Shown here in pieces: positions 20,388 to 29,993 of a DNA stretch of 64,000 bases. The DNA is from Xanthomonas sp. (lineage in GTDB: Bacteria > Pseudomonadota > Gammaproteobacteria > Xanthomonadales > Xanthomonadaceae). Location of the stretch: contig NZ_JAFIWC010000002.1 of assembly GCF_017163755.1 (NCBI RefSeq), positions 1-64,000 of the forward strand, read 5' to 3'. The translations under genes were made by a program, and so were the position numbers. Numbering within the stretch: position 1 is the first letter of the stretch; each line of letters begins with the position of its first letter. The notes beneath the pieces are model-generated. The model was given only the letters and a program-made list of their open reading frames with translations. It was not told where the DNA came from and did no database searches.

Positions 20388-23084
20388 TCACCCCTTCCCC
20401 ACCGGCAACACCACGTCCATCAACGTCGCGTCTTCCGGGTCGGGCGTCACCTTGAACCCCAGGTGTTCGCACATCGCCAGCATGGTGCGGTTCTCGCGCA
20501 GCACCTGGCCTTCGATGACGTTCAGGCCCAGCCAGCCGGCGTACTCGATCATGATCCGCATCAGCTGCCAGCCGATGCCGTGGCCCTTGAGGTCGGAGCG
20601 GATCAGGATGCCGTACTCGCCGCGGTCGTAGTCGGCGTCGGCGTGCAGGCGCACCGCGCCGAGCATGTCGCCGCTCTTCGGCTCGATCGCCACCAGCGCG
20701 ATCGAGCGGGCGTAGTCGAGCTGGGTCAGGCGGGCGATGAACTCGTGGCTGAAGTGCTTCACCGACTGGAAGAAACGCAGGCGCAGGTCCTCGTCGGTGA
20801 CGCGGGCGAAGAAGCTGCGGAACAGCGCGTCGTCCTCCGGGCGCACCGGGCGCACCAGCGCGGTGGCGCCGTCGCTGAGGGCGATCTGCCGCTCCCATTC
20901 CTTCGGATACGGAAAGATCGCAAAACGCGGGTGGCCGCGGCCCTTGTGCAGGCGCCGCGGCGGGGCCACCGCCACGCGCGCGTCCACCGCGATCACCCCG
21001 TCGCGGTCGGCCAGCAGCGGGTTGATGTCCAGCTCGCGGATCTCCGGCAGGTCGGCGGCCAGCTGCGCCAGCTTGACCAGCACCATCGCCACCGCGCGTT
21101 CGTCGGCCGCCGGCACGTCGCGGTAGGCCTTGAGGATGCGGCTGACGCGGGTGCGGCCGATCAGTTCGTGGGCCAGGCGCAGGTCCAGCGGCGGCAGCGC
21201 CAGCGCCTTGTCGTCGATCACCTCCACCGCGGTGCCGCCGCGGCCGAACACGATCACCGGGCCGAAGGTGGGGTCGTCGGCGATGCCGGCGATCAATTCG
21301 CGCGCCTTCGGCCGCAGCAGCGTCGGCTGCACCAGCACGCCATCAATGCGCGCGTCCGGGCGCGCGGCGCGGGCGCGGGCGAGGATGCCCGCGGCGGCGT
21401 CGCGCACCGCCGTGGCGCTGACCAGGTTCAGGCGCACGCCGTCGACGTCGGACTTGTGCGGGATGTCCGGCGACAGGATCTTCACCGCCACCGCCGAGCC
21501 TTCGGCCAGCATCGGCGCGGCCGCGCGCGCGGCTTCGTCGGCGTCGGCGGCGTGCACCACCGGCGCGGTGGGAATGCCGTAGGCGGCGAGCAGGCGGGTG
21601 GTGGCCAGCGGATCGAGCCAGCGCTGGCGGCTGGCCAGCGCCTGGTCGACAATGGTGCGCGCGGTGGCGGCATCGAACACGAAATCGTCGGGCAGGCTGG
21701 GCGGGGTCTCCATCAGCGCGGCCTGCGCTTCGCGGTAGCGCACCAGGTGCATGAAGCCGCGCACCGCGTCCGCTTCGGTGGCGTAGGTGGGGATGTGCGC
21801 GGCGTTGAGGGTGGCGGTGGCGCGGTCGTCGTTGCCCAGCCACACCGCGAACACCGGTTTTTCGCGGTGGTGGCGCGGGCGCAGGCCCAGGGTGCGGGTC
21901 AGCGCCTGCGCCGCGTCGGCCGAGGAGGTGAACGCGGTGGGCACGTTGACCACCAGCACCGCATCGTTCTCCGGGTCGGCCAGCAGCGCCTCGGCGGCGG
22001 CGGCGTAGCGCTCGCCGTCGGCGTCGACCACGATGTCCACCGGGTTGGCGTGCGACCACTCCTGCGGCAGCGCCTGCTCCAGCCGCTGCAGGGTCTGCGG
22101 CGACAGCGTGGCCAGGGTGCCGCCGAGGTCGGCGAGCTTGTCCACCGCCAGGCGGCCGACGCCGCCGCCGTTGCTGAGGATGGCCAGGCGACGGCCGGGG
22201 AAGGTGCTGAGCCGGCCGAGGGTCTCGGCGGCGGCGAACAGTTCGTCCAGCGCGCGCACCCGCAGCAGGCCGGCGCGGTTGAACGCGGCGCCGTAGACGG
22301 CGTCGGAACTGGCCAGCGCCTGGGCGTGGGTCTCGGCGTTGGGATCGATGCGCAGCTGGCGGCCCGACTTCACCACCACCACCGGCTTGGCGCGCGCGGC
22401 GGCGCGCGCGGCGGACATGAACTTGCGCGCGTCGCGGATGTGCTCGACGTACAGCAGGATCGCGCGGGTGCGGTAGTCGGTGGCGAAGTAGTCGAGCAGG
22501 TCGCCGAAGTCCACGTCCAGCGCGTCGCCCAGCGACACCACCGCGGAGAACCCCACCGAGCGCGCCACGCCCCATTCCACCAGCGCCGCGGCGATGGCGC
22601 TGGACTCGGAGATCAGCGCCAGGTCGCCCGGCTGCGGGCAGTGCGCGGCGATGCTGGCGTTGAGCTTGGCGTGCGGGGCGATCACGCCCAGGCAGTGCGG
22701 GCCGAGGATGCGCAGGCCCTTGGGCCGCGCGGCCGCCTCCACCTGCGCCGCCAGCGAGCCGGGGCCTTCGCCGAGCCCGGCGGTGAGGATGATCGCCGCC
22801 GGCACGCCGCGCTCGGCCGCCGCGGCGACCACCTGCGGCACGATCGGCGCCGGCGCGGTGATCACCACCAGGTCCGGCACCCAGGCCAGGTCCTTGAGCT
22901 TGCGCACGGTGCGCAGGCCGTCGATCTCGTTGTAGCGCGGGTTGATCCAGGCGATCTGGCCGGGGAAGCCGGCCGCGCGCAGGTTGCGCACCACCGCGCG
23001 CCCGGCCGAGCGCTCGCGCGGACTGCCGCCGACGATGGCGACCGAGGCGGGGCGGAACACGGACTGCAGGTGGTAGGTGCTCAT
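20388..23084 (-). CDS. Acetyl-CoA synthetase (ADP-forming)-like / GNAT fusion, Pat-type lysine acetyltransferase
   Basis: The 898-residue protein joins a CoA-binding/succinyl-CoA-ligase-like half (residues ~5-460), an ATP-grasp domain (~490-700: VAVKILSPDIPHKSDVDGVRLNL) and a C-terminal GNAT domain (~735-890: acetyl-CoA loop IRSDLKGHGIGWQLM). This order and length match Pat/PatZ (YfiQ) protein acetyltransferases, which silence acetyl-CoA synthetase and other enzymes. The ETHAQALASSDAVY segment keeps a His aligned with the phospho-His of ADP-forming synthetases. ATG 23084 was chosen over 23129. Target proteins are not shown by the sequence. Confidence 0.85.
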   Translation of the reverse strand: MSTYHLQSVFRPASVAIVGGSPRERSAGRAVVRNLRAAGFPGQIAWINPRYNEIDGLRTVRKLKDLAWVPDLVVITAPAPIVPQVVAAAAERGVPAAIILTAGLGEGPGSLAAQVEAAARPKGLRILGPHCLGVIAPHAKLNASIAAHCPQPGDLALISESSAIAAALVEWGVARSVGFSAVVSLGDALDVDFGDLLDYFATDYRTRAILLYVEHIRDARKFMSAARAAARAKPVVVVKSGRQLRIDPNAETHAQALASSDAVYGAAFNRAGLLRVRALDELFAAAETLGRLSTFPGRRLAILSNGGGVGRLAVDKLADLGGTLATLSPQTLQRLEQALPQEWSHANPVDIVVDADGERYAAAAEALLADPENDAVLVVNVPTAFTSSADAAQALTRTLGLRPRHHREKPVFAVWLGNDDRATATLNAAHIPTYATEADAVRGFMHLVRYREAQAALMETPPSLPDDFVFDAATARTIVDQALASRQRWLDPLATTRLLAAYGIPTAPVVHAADADEAARAAAPMLAEGSAVAVKILSPDIPHKSDVDGVRLNLVSATAVRDAAAGILARARAARPDARIDGVLVQPTLLRPKARELIAGIADDPTFGPVIVFGRGGTAVEVIDDKALALPPLDLRLAHELIGRTRVSRILKAYRDVPAADERAVAMVLVKLAQLAADLPEIRELDINPLLADRDGVIAVDARVAVAPPRRLHKGRGHPRFAIFPYPKEWERQIALSDGATALVRPVRPEDDALFRSFFARVTDEDLRLRFFQSVKHFSHEFIARLTQLDYARSIALVAIEPKSGDMLGAVRLHADADYDRGEYGILIRSDLKGHGIGWQLMRIMIEYAGWLGLNVIEGQVLRENRTMLAMCEHLGFKVTPDPEDATLMDVVLPVGKG

Positions 23085-23224
23085 GGCGGGCGTGGCGACG
23101 GCAGGGCAAGCGGTGCGGTAACGGTACACGGCCGACGCTGGCGCGGGGATGATCCGCGCGCGCGGCCGATCCGCGGCCAGCTATGCGGCAGCCGCTTGGC
23201 GCGGACGTAGGTCGCTACTGCGCA

Positions 23225-23430
23225 GGTCGGGGCTGAAGCCCCTCCTACAGTGCACCAGCCGACCGTCCGTGAGTTCCCTGTAGGAGCGGCTTCAGCCGCG
23301 ACGAACGAAGCCGCGCAGATCGCGCAACCGGTCTGGGTCGGGGCTGAAGCCCCTCCTGCAGTGCACCCAGCCAGCCATCCGCAGTTTCCCTGTGGGAGCG
23401 ACTTCAGTCGCGACGAGCAAAGCCGCGAAT
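23225..23430. repeat. Cluster of four GTAG-type REP elements
   Basis: Alternating orientations: GGTCGGGGCTGAAGCCCCTCC near 23226 and 23337, TGTAGGAGCGGCTTCAGCCG near 23279, and a variant TGTGGGAGCGACTTCAGTCG near 23392. They fill most of the 23085-23589 gap between the acetyltransferase and antiporter genes, in which no gene is seen. Confidence 0.85.
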
Positions 23431-23589
23431 GCCGACGCCCTCTGCCAGGCTCCCATGGGACGCACCGGCGCCGCCCAGCGCACCAGCGCACCAGCGCCGC
23501 CGTGAACCCACGGATGCCTGCGCCTTCCCCCAATCCGGGTAAGCGGGCCGTCGCGCGGCGGCCGCATAATGGCGGGATGGAGACGACTC

Positions 23590-25422
23590 ATGCATAGCGG
23601 CGGCCTGGAGCTGGCGCTGGTCCTGCTGCTGGCCGCGGTGATCGCGGTGCCGGTGTTCAAGCGCCTGGGCCTGGGCGCGGTGCTGGCCTACCTGGCCGCC
23701 GGCGTGGTGCTGGGCCCGGACGGACTGGGCTTCGTGCAGAACACCGAGCGCATCCTCAATGCCGCCGAGATCGGCGTGGTGATGCTGCTGTTCCTGATCG
23801 GGCTGGAGCTGTCGCCGGCGCGGCTGAAACTGATGCGGCACTCGGTGTTCGGCGCCGGCACCGCGCAGGTGGTGCTGACCGCGCTGCCGCTCGGCGTGCT
23901 GCTGCTGTTCCTGGACATGGGCTGGAAGAGCGCGCTGGTGGTCGGCATCGCGCTGGCGCTGTCGTCCACCGCGGTGGGGCTGCAGCTGCTGGCCGAACGC
24001 AAGGCGCTCAACAGCGACTACGGGCGGCTGGGCTTCGCCATCCTGCTGTTCCAGGACCTGATCGCGATCCCGCTGCTGGCGGCGATCCCGCTGCTGGGCG
24101 GGGCCAAGAACGACACCCTGGCCTGGCCGGACGTGGCGCGCGCGCTCGGCGCGCTGGCGGTGGTGCTGCTGTTCGGAAGTTTCGTGCTGCGGCGGCTGTT
24201 CGGCGTGGTGGCGCGCACGCGCATGCCCGAGGTGTTCACCGCCAGCGCGCTACTGGTGGTGCTGGGCACCGCGTGGTTCATGCAACAGGCCGGGCTGAGC
24301 CCCAGCCTGGGCGCGTTCCTGGCCGGCGTGCTGCTGGCCGATTCGGAATTCCGCCACGAACTGGAGGCGCAGATCGAGCCGTTCCAGGGCCTGCTGCTGG
24401 GCGTGTTCTTCATCGCGGTGGGCATGGGCATCGACCTGGACCGGATCATCGCCGAGCCGTGGCTGGTCGCCGGCGGCGTGGCCACGCTGCTGCTGGTGAA
24501 GTTCAGCCTGCTGGTCGGCATCGCGCGGGTGGCGAAGCTGCCGTGGCGCAGCGCGCTGATGCTGGGCGGGCTGCTGTGGCTGGGCGGCGAGTTCGCGTTC
24601 GTGGTGTTCACCGAGGCGCAGCGCGTGCGGCTGCTCGACGATGCCAACCACGACCGGCTGGTGGCCATCGTCGGCGTGTCGATGGCGCTGACCCCGCTGC
24701 TGCTGATCGGCATCCAGCGCCTGCTCGACGGCAACGCGGACAAGGCCGGGCGCGCGCCGCCGAAACCCAGCGCCGCCTACGACACCGTCGACGAGCAGCG
24801 CCCGCAGGTGCTGATCGCCGGCATGGGCCGCTTCGGCCAGATCGTCGCGCGCATGCTCACCGCGCAACGCATCCCGTTCGTCGCGCTGGAGCACAACCCG
24901 GACACGGTGGAGGACCTGCGCCGCTTCGGCAACAAGCTGTACTACGGCGATCCCAGCCGCCCGGAGCTGCTGCGCGCGGCCGGCAGCGACGACATCCGCG
25001 TGTTCGTGGTGGCGATGGACGACCCGGACACCAACATCAAGACCACCCGGCTGATCCGGCGCCTGTATCCCAAGGCGCAGGTGTTCGCGCGCGCGCGCAA
25101 CCGCCAGCACGCATGGCGGCTGATGGACCTGGGCGCCGAACCGTTCCGCGAGGTGTTCGCCTCCAGCCTGGAGCTGAGCGAGCGGGTGCTGGTGAGCCTG
25201 GGCCTGCCGCCAGACACCGCGCGCGACCGCATCGCGCGCTTCCGCGACCACGACCGGCAGCTGCTGCGCGCGCAGCACCTGGTCTACGACGACGACGCGG
25301 CGGTGATTCAGACCTCGCGCGATGCGCGCACCGACCTGATGAAGCTGTTCGAGGCCGACGCCAGCGAGGCGCCCGGCGAAGGTACCGGCGATGCGTCGCC
25401 GAGGGCGAAGCGCGAGTCGTAG
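23590..25422 (+). CDS. CPA2-family cation:proton antiporter with TrkA-N domain (KefB/KefC type)
   Basis: The 610-residue protein has a 12-13 helix Na+/H+ exchanger domain (residues ~5-380, with LFLIGLELSPARLKL and LALSSTAVGLQLL). A Rossmann TrkA-N domain follows (~403-520, VLIAGMGRFGQIVARML nucleotide-binding loop). This matches glutathione-gated K+ efflux antiporters such as KefC and YbaL. It would sit in the inner membrane and exchange K+ for H+. GGAG lies 7 bases before ATG 23590. There is no separate KefF/KefG ancillary gene nearby, so gating by glutathione adducts is uncertain. Confidence 0.88.
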   Translation: MHSGGLELALVLLLAAVIAVPVFKRLGLGAVLAYLAAGVVLGPDGLGFVQNTERILNAAEIGVVMLLFLIGLELSPARLKLMRHSVFGAGTAQVVLTALPLGVLLLFLDMGWKSALVVGIALALSSTAVGLQLLAERKALNSDYGRLGFAILLFQDLIAIPLLAAIPLLGGAKNDTLAWPDVARALGALAVVLLFGSFVLRRLFGVVARTRMPEVFTASALLVVLGTAWFMQQAGLSPSLGAFLAGVLLADSEFRHELEAQIEPFQGLLLGVFFIAVGMGIDLDRIIAEPWLVAGGVATLLLVKFSLLVGIARVAKLPWRSALMLGGLLWLGGEFAFVVFTEAQRVRLLDDANHDRLVAIVGVSMALTPLLLIGIQRLLDGNADKAGRAPPKPSAAYDTVDEQRPQVLIAGMGRFGQIVARMLTAQRIPFVALEHNPDTVEDLRRFGNKLYYGDPSRPELLRAAGSDDIRVFVVAMDDPDTNIKTTRLIRRLYPKAQVFARARNRQHAWRLMDLGAEPFREVFASSLELSERVLVSLGLPPDTARDRIARFRDHDRQLLRAQHLVYDDDAAVIQTSRDARTDLMKLFEADASEAPGEGTGDASPRAKRES

Positions 25423-25585
25423 GGCGTGGTGGCGGTGCGGATACGGGGTCCGCTGGCCCACTTCGTCGCTTCGTTCAGCGCGACCGATGGCCCGATGCCA
25501 TCCGCAGGCGTGCCTGCAAGGGCCTGGCGAACTGCCGGCTGGAGCATTGCAGGAGGGCGTCGGCTGTGCCGGGAGCCGGAAGGTC

Positions 25586-25790
25586 TACCGCTTCGTTCGT
25601 CGCGGTTGAAACCGCTCCTACAGGAGCCTGCGGCGAGTCTGCTGGGGCACTGTAGGAGGGGCTTCAGCCCCGACTGTGACCGGAGCTGGGAAGTCCGCCG
25701 CTTCGTTCGTCGCGGTTGAAACCGCTCCTACAGGGACCTGCGGCAAGTCTGCTGGGGCACTGTAGGAGGGGCTGCAGCCCCGACCGGGGG
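25586..25790. repeat. Tandemly duplicated REP module downstream of zwf
   Basis: The segment CGTCGCGGTTGAAACCGCTCCTACAG ... CTGGGGCACTGTAGGAGGGGC is present twice about 117 bp apart (from ~25595 and ~25712). Each copy carries two oppositely oriented GTAG-type palindromes. It occupies much of the 25423-25898 gap, which has no gene. Confidence 0.82.
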
Positions 25791-25898
25791 CCGAAGCCTG
25801 CCATCGCGCCGCTTCGCCTGTCGCGACTGGAATCGCTGCTGCAAAGCGCCGCGACGCACTGCCGGCACCGTACCGCTGCCGGAGCGCCGCGCTACGGG

Positions 25899-27740
25899 CT
25901 AGCGCGCGGCCGGGCGCCGCTTGGCCGGGGCAGCGGACGGTTTTTTCGCCGCGCGCTTGCTCGCCTTCGCGGGCGCGGACTTCGCGGCCCGCTTGGGCTT
26001 TGCGGCACCGTCCGCCGCAGCCTTCCTGGTTGCGGCCGGCTTGGACGCGGCGGTGCTCCTCGGCGCGGCGGACCTGGAAGCCGGACCCTTCTTCGACGCC
26101 ACCGACTTGGAAGCCGCCGCCTTCCCGGATGCGGCGGGCGCGGCCGCGGCGCGCTTCGCCAGCGCCGGCGGCCGGGCGTCCGCGCCGTCGCTCGCGCGCC
26201 GCGGCGGCGGGCGGCGGCCTGCGGTCAGGGTGCGCCAGCTGTGGCCGCCGTTGAGCGCCAGCAGCGCGTCGGCCGTCGCCGGGCCGGCGCTGCCGGCCGG
26301 GTACTGCGCCACCTCGTCGGCCGAGCCTTTCCAGGCATCGAGGATCGGTTGCACGATGCGCCAGGCCGCCTCGACCATCGTCGCGTCCTGGAACAGCCCC
26401 GCCTCGCCGTTCATGCAGTCCTGCAGCAGGCGCTCGTAGCCGACCGTGTATTCCTTGGGGAACCAGTCGCGGTAGCGGAAGTCCATCCGCACCGGCGCCA
26501 GGCTCACCTGCGCGCCCGGGCGCTTGACGTCGAACTGCAGCGAGATGCCTTCGTCCGGCTGGATGTGCAGCACCAGCCAGTCGGGGCCGTAGCCGCCGAT
26601 CTCGGCGCTGCGCAGCGGCGCCAGCGGCGCGGGCTTGAAGCGGATCGCGATCTCGGTGGTGCGCTCGCGCAGGCGCTTGCCGGTGCGCAGGTAGAACGGC
26701 ACCCCGGCCCAGCGCCAGGTGTCCACCGCCAGCTTCATCGCCACGTAGGTCTCGGTGTTGGAATCGGCCGGCACCGTGTCTTCCTCGCGGTAGCCGGGCA
26801 CCGCGTTGCGGCCGATCGCGCCGGCCGCGTACTGGCCGCGCACCACGTCGCCGGGGGCCAGCGGCCGCACCGCCTCGATCACCTCGGCGCGGCGGCGCAG
26901 CATCGCCGCGGTGGTGAACGCCGCCGGCGGTTCCATCGCGATCATCGCCAGCAGCTGGAACAGGTGGTTGGGCACCATGTCGCGCAGGCAGCCGGTGGGG
27001 TCGTAGAAACGCCCGCGGCCTTCCACGCCGATGGTCTCGGCGGCGGTGATCTGCACGTGGTCGATGCGGTCGCGGTTCCACACCGGCTCGAACAGGCCGT
27101 TGGCAAAGCGGAAGGCGAGGATGTTCTGCACCGTCTCCTTGCCCAGGAAGTGGTCGATGCGGAACACCTGGTCCTCGTCGAGCACGCGGCCGACGATGGC
27201 GTTGAGCTCCTTGGCGCTGCGCAGATCGTGGCCGAACGGCTTCTCCACGATCACCCGGCGCCAACCGCCGTCGGCGCGCTGCTCGACCAGCCCGGCGGCG
27301 CCCAGCTGCTCGATCGCCGGGCCGAAGAAGCGCGCCGCGGTGGCCAGGTAGAACAGCACGTTGCCGCCGCTGCCGTACTGCGCGTCGTACTTGGCGATCA
27401 CCTCGCCCAGCGCGCGGTAGGTGGCCGGATCGGCGAAGTCGCCGCGCAGGTAGTGCAGGCGCGCGCGCAGCCAGTTCCACACGTCCTCGTCCATGCCGTC
27501 GGCCTTGAACTCGGCGTCGCGGTCGGCCATCAGCCCGCGCAAGGCGTTGCCGAGCATGCGCCGCCAGCTGAGCTCGGTGATGTCGCCGTGGTCCACGCCG
27601 ATCACCGCGAACTCCTCCGGCAAGGCGCCGCTGCGGCGCAGGTTGTACAGCGCCGGCAGCACCAGCCGGCGGGTCAGGTCGCCGCGTGCGCCGAATACCA
27701 CGATCAGGCAGGGAGGGGTTCTTACCGTCGCGTCGCTCAT
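25899..27740 (-). CDS. zwf: Glucose-6-phosphate 1-dehydrogenase with a histone H1-like C-terminal tail
   Basis: The enzyme oxidises glucose 6-phosphate with NADP+, opening the pentose phosphate and Entner-Doudoroff routes. Residues 1-~505 are a complete G6PDH: coenzyme loop VFGARGDLTRR, EKPFG, and the active-site signature RIDHFLGKE. The usual family ends near residue 490-500, but this protein runs on for about 108 residues rich in Ala, Lys, Arg, Pro and Ser (KRAAAAPAASGKAAASK, KPKRAAKSAPAKASKRAAKK), like bacterial histone H1/AlgP-type tails. ATG 27740 overlaps the stop of the GH15 gene (ATGA), so the two are cotranscribed. Confidence 0.9.
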   Translation of the reverse strand: MSDATVRTPPCLIVVFGARGDLTRRLVLPALYNLRRSGALPEEFAVIGVDHGDITELSWRRMLGNALRGLMADRDAEFKADGMDEDVWNWLRARLHYLRGDFADPATYRALGEVIAKYDAQYGSGGNVLFYLATAARFFGPAIEQLGAAGLVEQRADGGWRRVIVEKPFGHDLRSAKELNAIVGRVLDEDQVFRIDHFLGKETVQNILAFRFANGLFEPVWNRDRIDHVQITAAETIGVEGRGRFYDPTGCLRDMVPNHLFQLLAMIAMEPPAAFTTAAMLRRRAEVIEAVRPLAPGDVVRGQYAAGAIGRNAVPGYREEDTVPADSNTETYVAMKLAVDTWRWAGVPFYLRTGKRLRERTTEIAIRFKPAPLAPLRSAEIGGYGPDWLVLHIQPDEGISLQFDVKRPGAQVSLAPVRMDFRYRDWFPKEYTVGYERLLQDCMNGEAGLFQDATMVEAAWRIVQPILDAWKGSADEVAQYPAGSAGPATADALLALNGGHSWRTLTAGRRPPPRRASDGADARPPALAKRAAAAPAASGKAAASKSVASKKGPASRSAAPRSTAASKPAATRKAAADGAAKPKRAAKSAPAKASKRAAKKPSAAPAKRRPAAR

Positions 27741-29527
27741 GGATGGGTTTCCTGTTCGCCGATTAGACCGTGCAGGCGCAATGCGGCGTGGACCAGCGCC
27801 ACGTGCGAATAGCCCTGCGGGAAGTTGCCGAGCATGCGTTGGCTGCGCGGATCGTATTCTTCGGCCAGCAGGCCGACGTCGTTGCACAACCCGAGCAGGC
27901 GCTCGAACAGTTCGCGCGCCTGCGCGGTGCGGCCGAGCAGCGCGTAGTTCTCCACCAGCCAGAAGCTGCAGGCGATGAAGGTGCCCTCGCCCGGCGGCAG
28001 GCCGTCGCCGCTGGCCTCGTCGGCGCGGTAGCGCTCGACCAGTCCGCCGGTGCTCAGCCGTTGCGCGATCGCATCGGCGGTGGCGGCCACGCGCGGATCG
28101 TCCGCCGGCAGGAAGCCGATCAGCGGGATCAGCAGCGTCGCCGCGTCCAGCCGCTCGCTGCCGTAGCTCTGCACGAAATAGCCGTCGCGGTGCACGCCCT
28201 GCTCCAGCACCTGCGCGCGGACCTCGTCGGCCAACGCGCGCCAGCGCGCACGCTGCGCGGCGTCGCCATCGGTGACGCCGTCGCGCGCGCCGCAGTCGAA
28301 CGCCAGCCACGCCATCACCTTCGAATGGACGAAGTGGCGGCGCTGGTCGCGGATCTCCCAGATGCCCTCGTCCGGCTCGCGCCAGCACTGCTCCAGCACC
28401 TCCAGCAGCTGCCGCGCCAGCGAGCGCCCGTGTACCGCGCTGGGCATGCCCTGCTGGTGGGCGCGATGGAACGCGGCGATCACCTCGCCGTACACGTCGA
28501 GCTGGAACTGCGCGGCCGCGGCATTGCCCACGCGCACCGGCCGCGCGCCCTCGTAGCCGGGCAGCCAGTCCACTTCCCATTCGGGCATGCGCCGTTCGCC
28601 GCCGATGCCGTACAGCGCCTGCAACTGGTCCGGCGACCCGGCCACGGTGCGCTGCAGCCAGGTGTGGAAGGCGCCGGCTTCGTCGGAATAGCCGGCTGCG
28701 CGCAGCGCGGTCAGGGTGAACACCGCATCGCGCAGCCAGCAGAAGCGGTAGTCCCAGTTGCGCTCGCCGCCGAGCCGTTCCGGCAGCGAGGTGGTCGGCG
28801 AGGCGACGATCGCGCCGGTGGGCAGGTAGCTCAGTCCCTTGAGCACCACCAGCGAGCGCTTGACCGCCTCGGTCCATGGACCGGCGTCGATGCAGCGCCG
28901 CGACCAGCCGCGCCAGAACGCCTCGGTCTGCGCCAGCGCGTCCTGCGGCGCCAGCGGTGGCGGCAGCGCGTGGTGCGAGACGCCGTGGCTGAGCACGAAC
29001 CAGGTGCTCTCGCCTTCGCCCAGGGTGAACTCGGCGTCGGTGGTGAAGCCGTGGCCCTGCAGCTGCTGCGGGGTGCGCAGCGCGATCTGGTCGGGCCCGG
29101 CGATCGCCTGCAGCCCGCCGTCGATCTGTGAGACCCAGGGGATGGTGCGGCCGTAGTTGAAACGCAGCTGCAGTTCCATGCGCATCGGCACGCGCCCGCG
29201 CACGCCGCGCACGATCCGCACCACATGGTTGTGCACGTCGTCGTCGAGGCTGGCGACCATGAAGTCCACCACCGCCACCGCGCCGTCCGCGGTATGGAAC
29301 TCGGTCTCCAGCACCAGGCTGCCGTCGCGATAGTGGCGGCGGCTGCTGAACTCGGCGATGGGCGCGATCGACCAGCGCCCGTTGTCCGGCGTGCCCAGCA
29401 GCGCAGCGAACATGGCATCGGAATCGAAGCGCGGCAGGCACAGCCAGTCGATCGAGCCGCGGATATCCACCAGCGCCGCGCTGCGGCAGTTGCCGAGCAT
29501 GGCGTAGTCCTCGATGCGCGCCACCAT
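27737..29527 (-). CDS. Glycoside hydrolase family 15 protein (glucoamylase/trehalase-like)
   Basis: The 596-residue cytoplasmic protein has the N-terminal beta-domain (IEDYAMLGNCRSAALVDIRGSIDWLCLPRFD) and the (alpha/alpha)6 catalytic barrel of GH15. NWDYRFCWLRDAVFTL and EGTFIACSFWLVENYAL carry the region of the catalytic acids. Relatives hydrolyse alpha-glucans or trehalose to glucose, and coupling to zwf by an ATGA overlap suggests that the released glucose feeds glucose 6-phosphate oxidation; that link is inference. Start ATG 29527 fits the family N-terminus exactly. Confidence 0.88.
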   Translation of the reverse strand: MVARIEDYAMLGNCRSAALVDIRGSIDWLCLPRFDSDAMFAALLGTPDNGRWSIAPIAEFSSRRHYRDGSLVLETEFHTADGAVAVVDFMVASLDDDVHNHVVRIVRGVRGRVPMRMELQLRFNYGRTIPWVSQIDGGLQAIAGPDQIALRTPQQLQGHGFTTDAEFTLGEGESTWFVLSHGVSHHALPPPLAPQDALAQTEAFWRGWSRRCIDAGPWTEAVKRSLVVLKGLSYLPTGAIVASPTTSLPERLGGERNWDYRFCWLRDAVFTLTALRAAGYSDEAGAFHTWLQRTVAGSPDQLQALYGIGGERRMPEWEVDWLPGYEGARPVRVGNAAAAQFQLDVYGEVIAAFHRAHQQGMPSAVHGRSLARQLLEVLEQCWREPDEGIWEIRDQRRHFVHSKVMAWLAFDCGARDGVTDGDAAQRARWRALADEVRAQVLEQGVHRDGYFVQSYGSERLDAATLLIPLIGFLPADDPRVAATADAIAQRLSTGGLVERYRADEASGDGLPPGEGTFIACSFWLVENYALLGRTAQARELFERLLGLCNDVGLLAEEYDPRSQRMLGNFPQGYSHVALVHAALRLHGLIGEQETHP

Positions 29528-29993
29528 CGTGCCGCTCTCCTCAGCTTGCCGGTGCGTTGCCGCACGAAGCGATCAGTCTCCCATGGCGAATGTTTGCAAA
29601 AGCTGATGGCGGGTTTTGCGCTGATGGGATGAAGAATTCCAGCGCCGGCCTTGGGCTCCGCGCGGCGGCCGTGCCGGAGCTTGCGCCATTGGCCGCGCCG
29701 CGCTCATCGCACTGGATGGGTGAGCTTGAACTCGGCAACGAATCCGGGCTGCCGGAATCGCTTGGCGCGTTGCGAGGGATGGGGTCGGCGCGAGCTCGGG
29801 GTTCTAGGCTCGGATTTTGGAGAGCCCTGGGCGTTTGGCTTTGCCGCTTCGTTCGTACCCTCACCCCAACCCCTCTCCCGGAGGGAGAGGGGCTTTGGTA
29901 CGGCGGCTTTCGGGCAGGAACCGGCCATCGGCGACGTACCGGCACAGCCGGCTGGAGCTGCCCGGCCATGCCGGCCGGGAGAGGCACTTCGGT
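29528..29993. other. Gap with one hairpin-repeat fragment
   Basis: The stretch holds no gene that I can support. At about 29858-29903 it contains CCCTCACCCCAACCCCTCTC...GGGAGAGGGG, a single copy of the hairpin repeat found at both ends of the window. The rest presumably includes the promoter of the GH15-zwf operon near 29530-29600. Confidence 0.5.

Noticed and set aside
20142-23210. A 1022-codon plus-strand frame opposite the acetyltransferase fusion
   Set aside because: The minus strand encodes recognisable CoA-binding, ATP-grasp and GNAT domains; the plus frame is rich in His, Arg and Gln as expected of a shadow.
25899-29441. A single 1180-codon fusion of GH15 and G6PDH
   Set aside because: The continuous frame upstream of 27740 is out of frame with the real GH15 protein. 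The GH15 gene is in another frame and overlaps zwf by only 4 bp.
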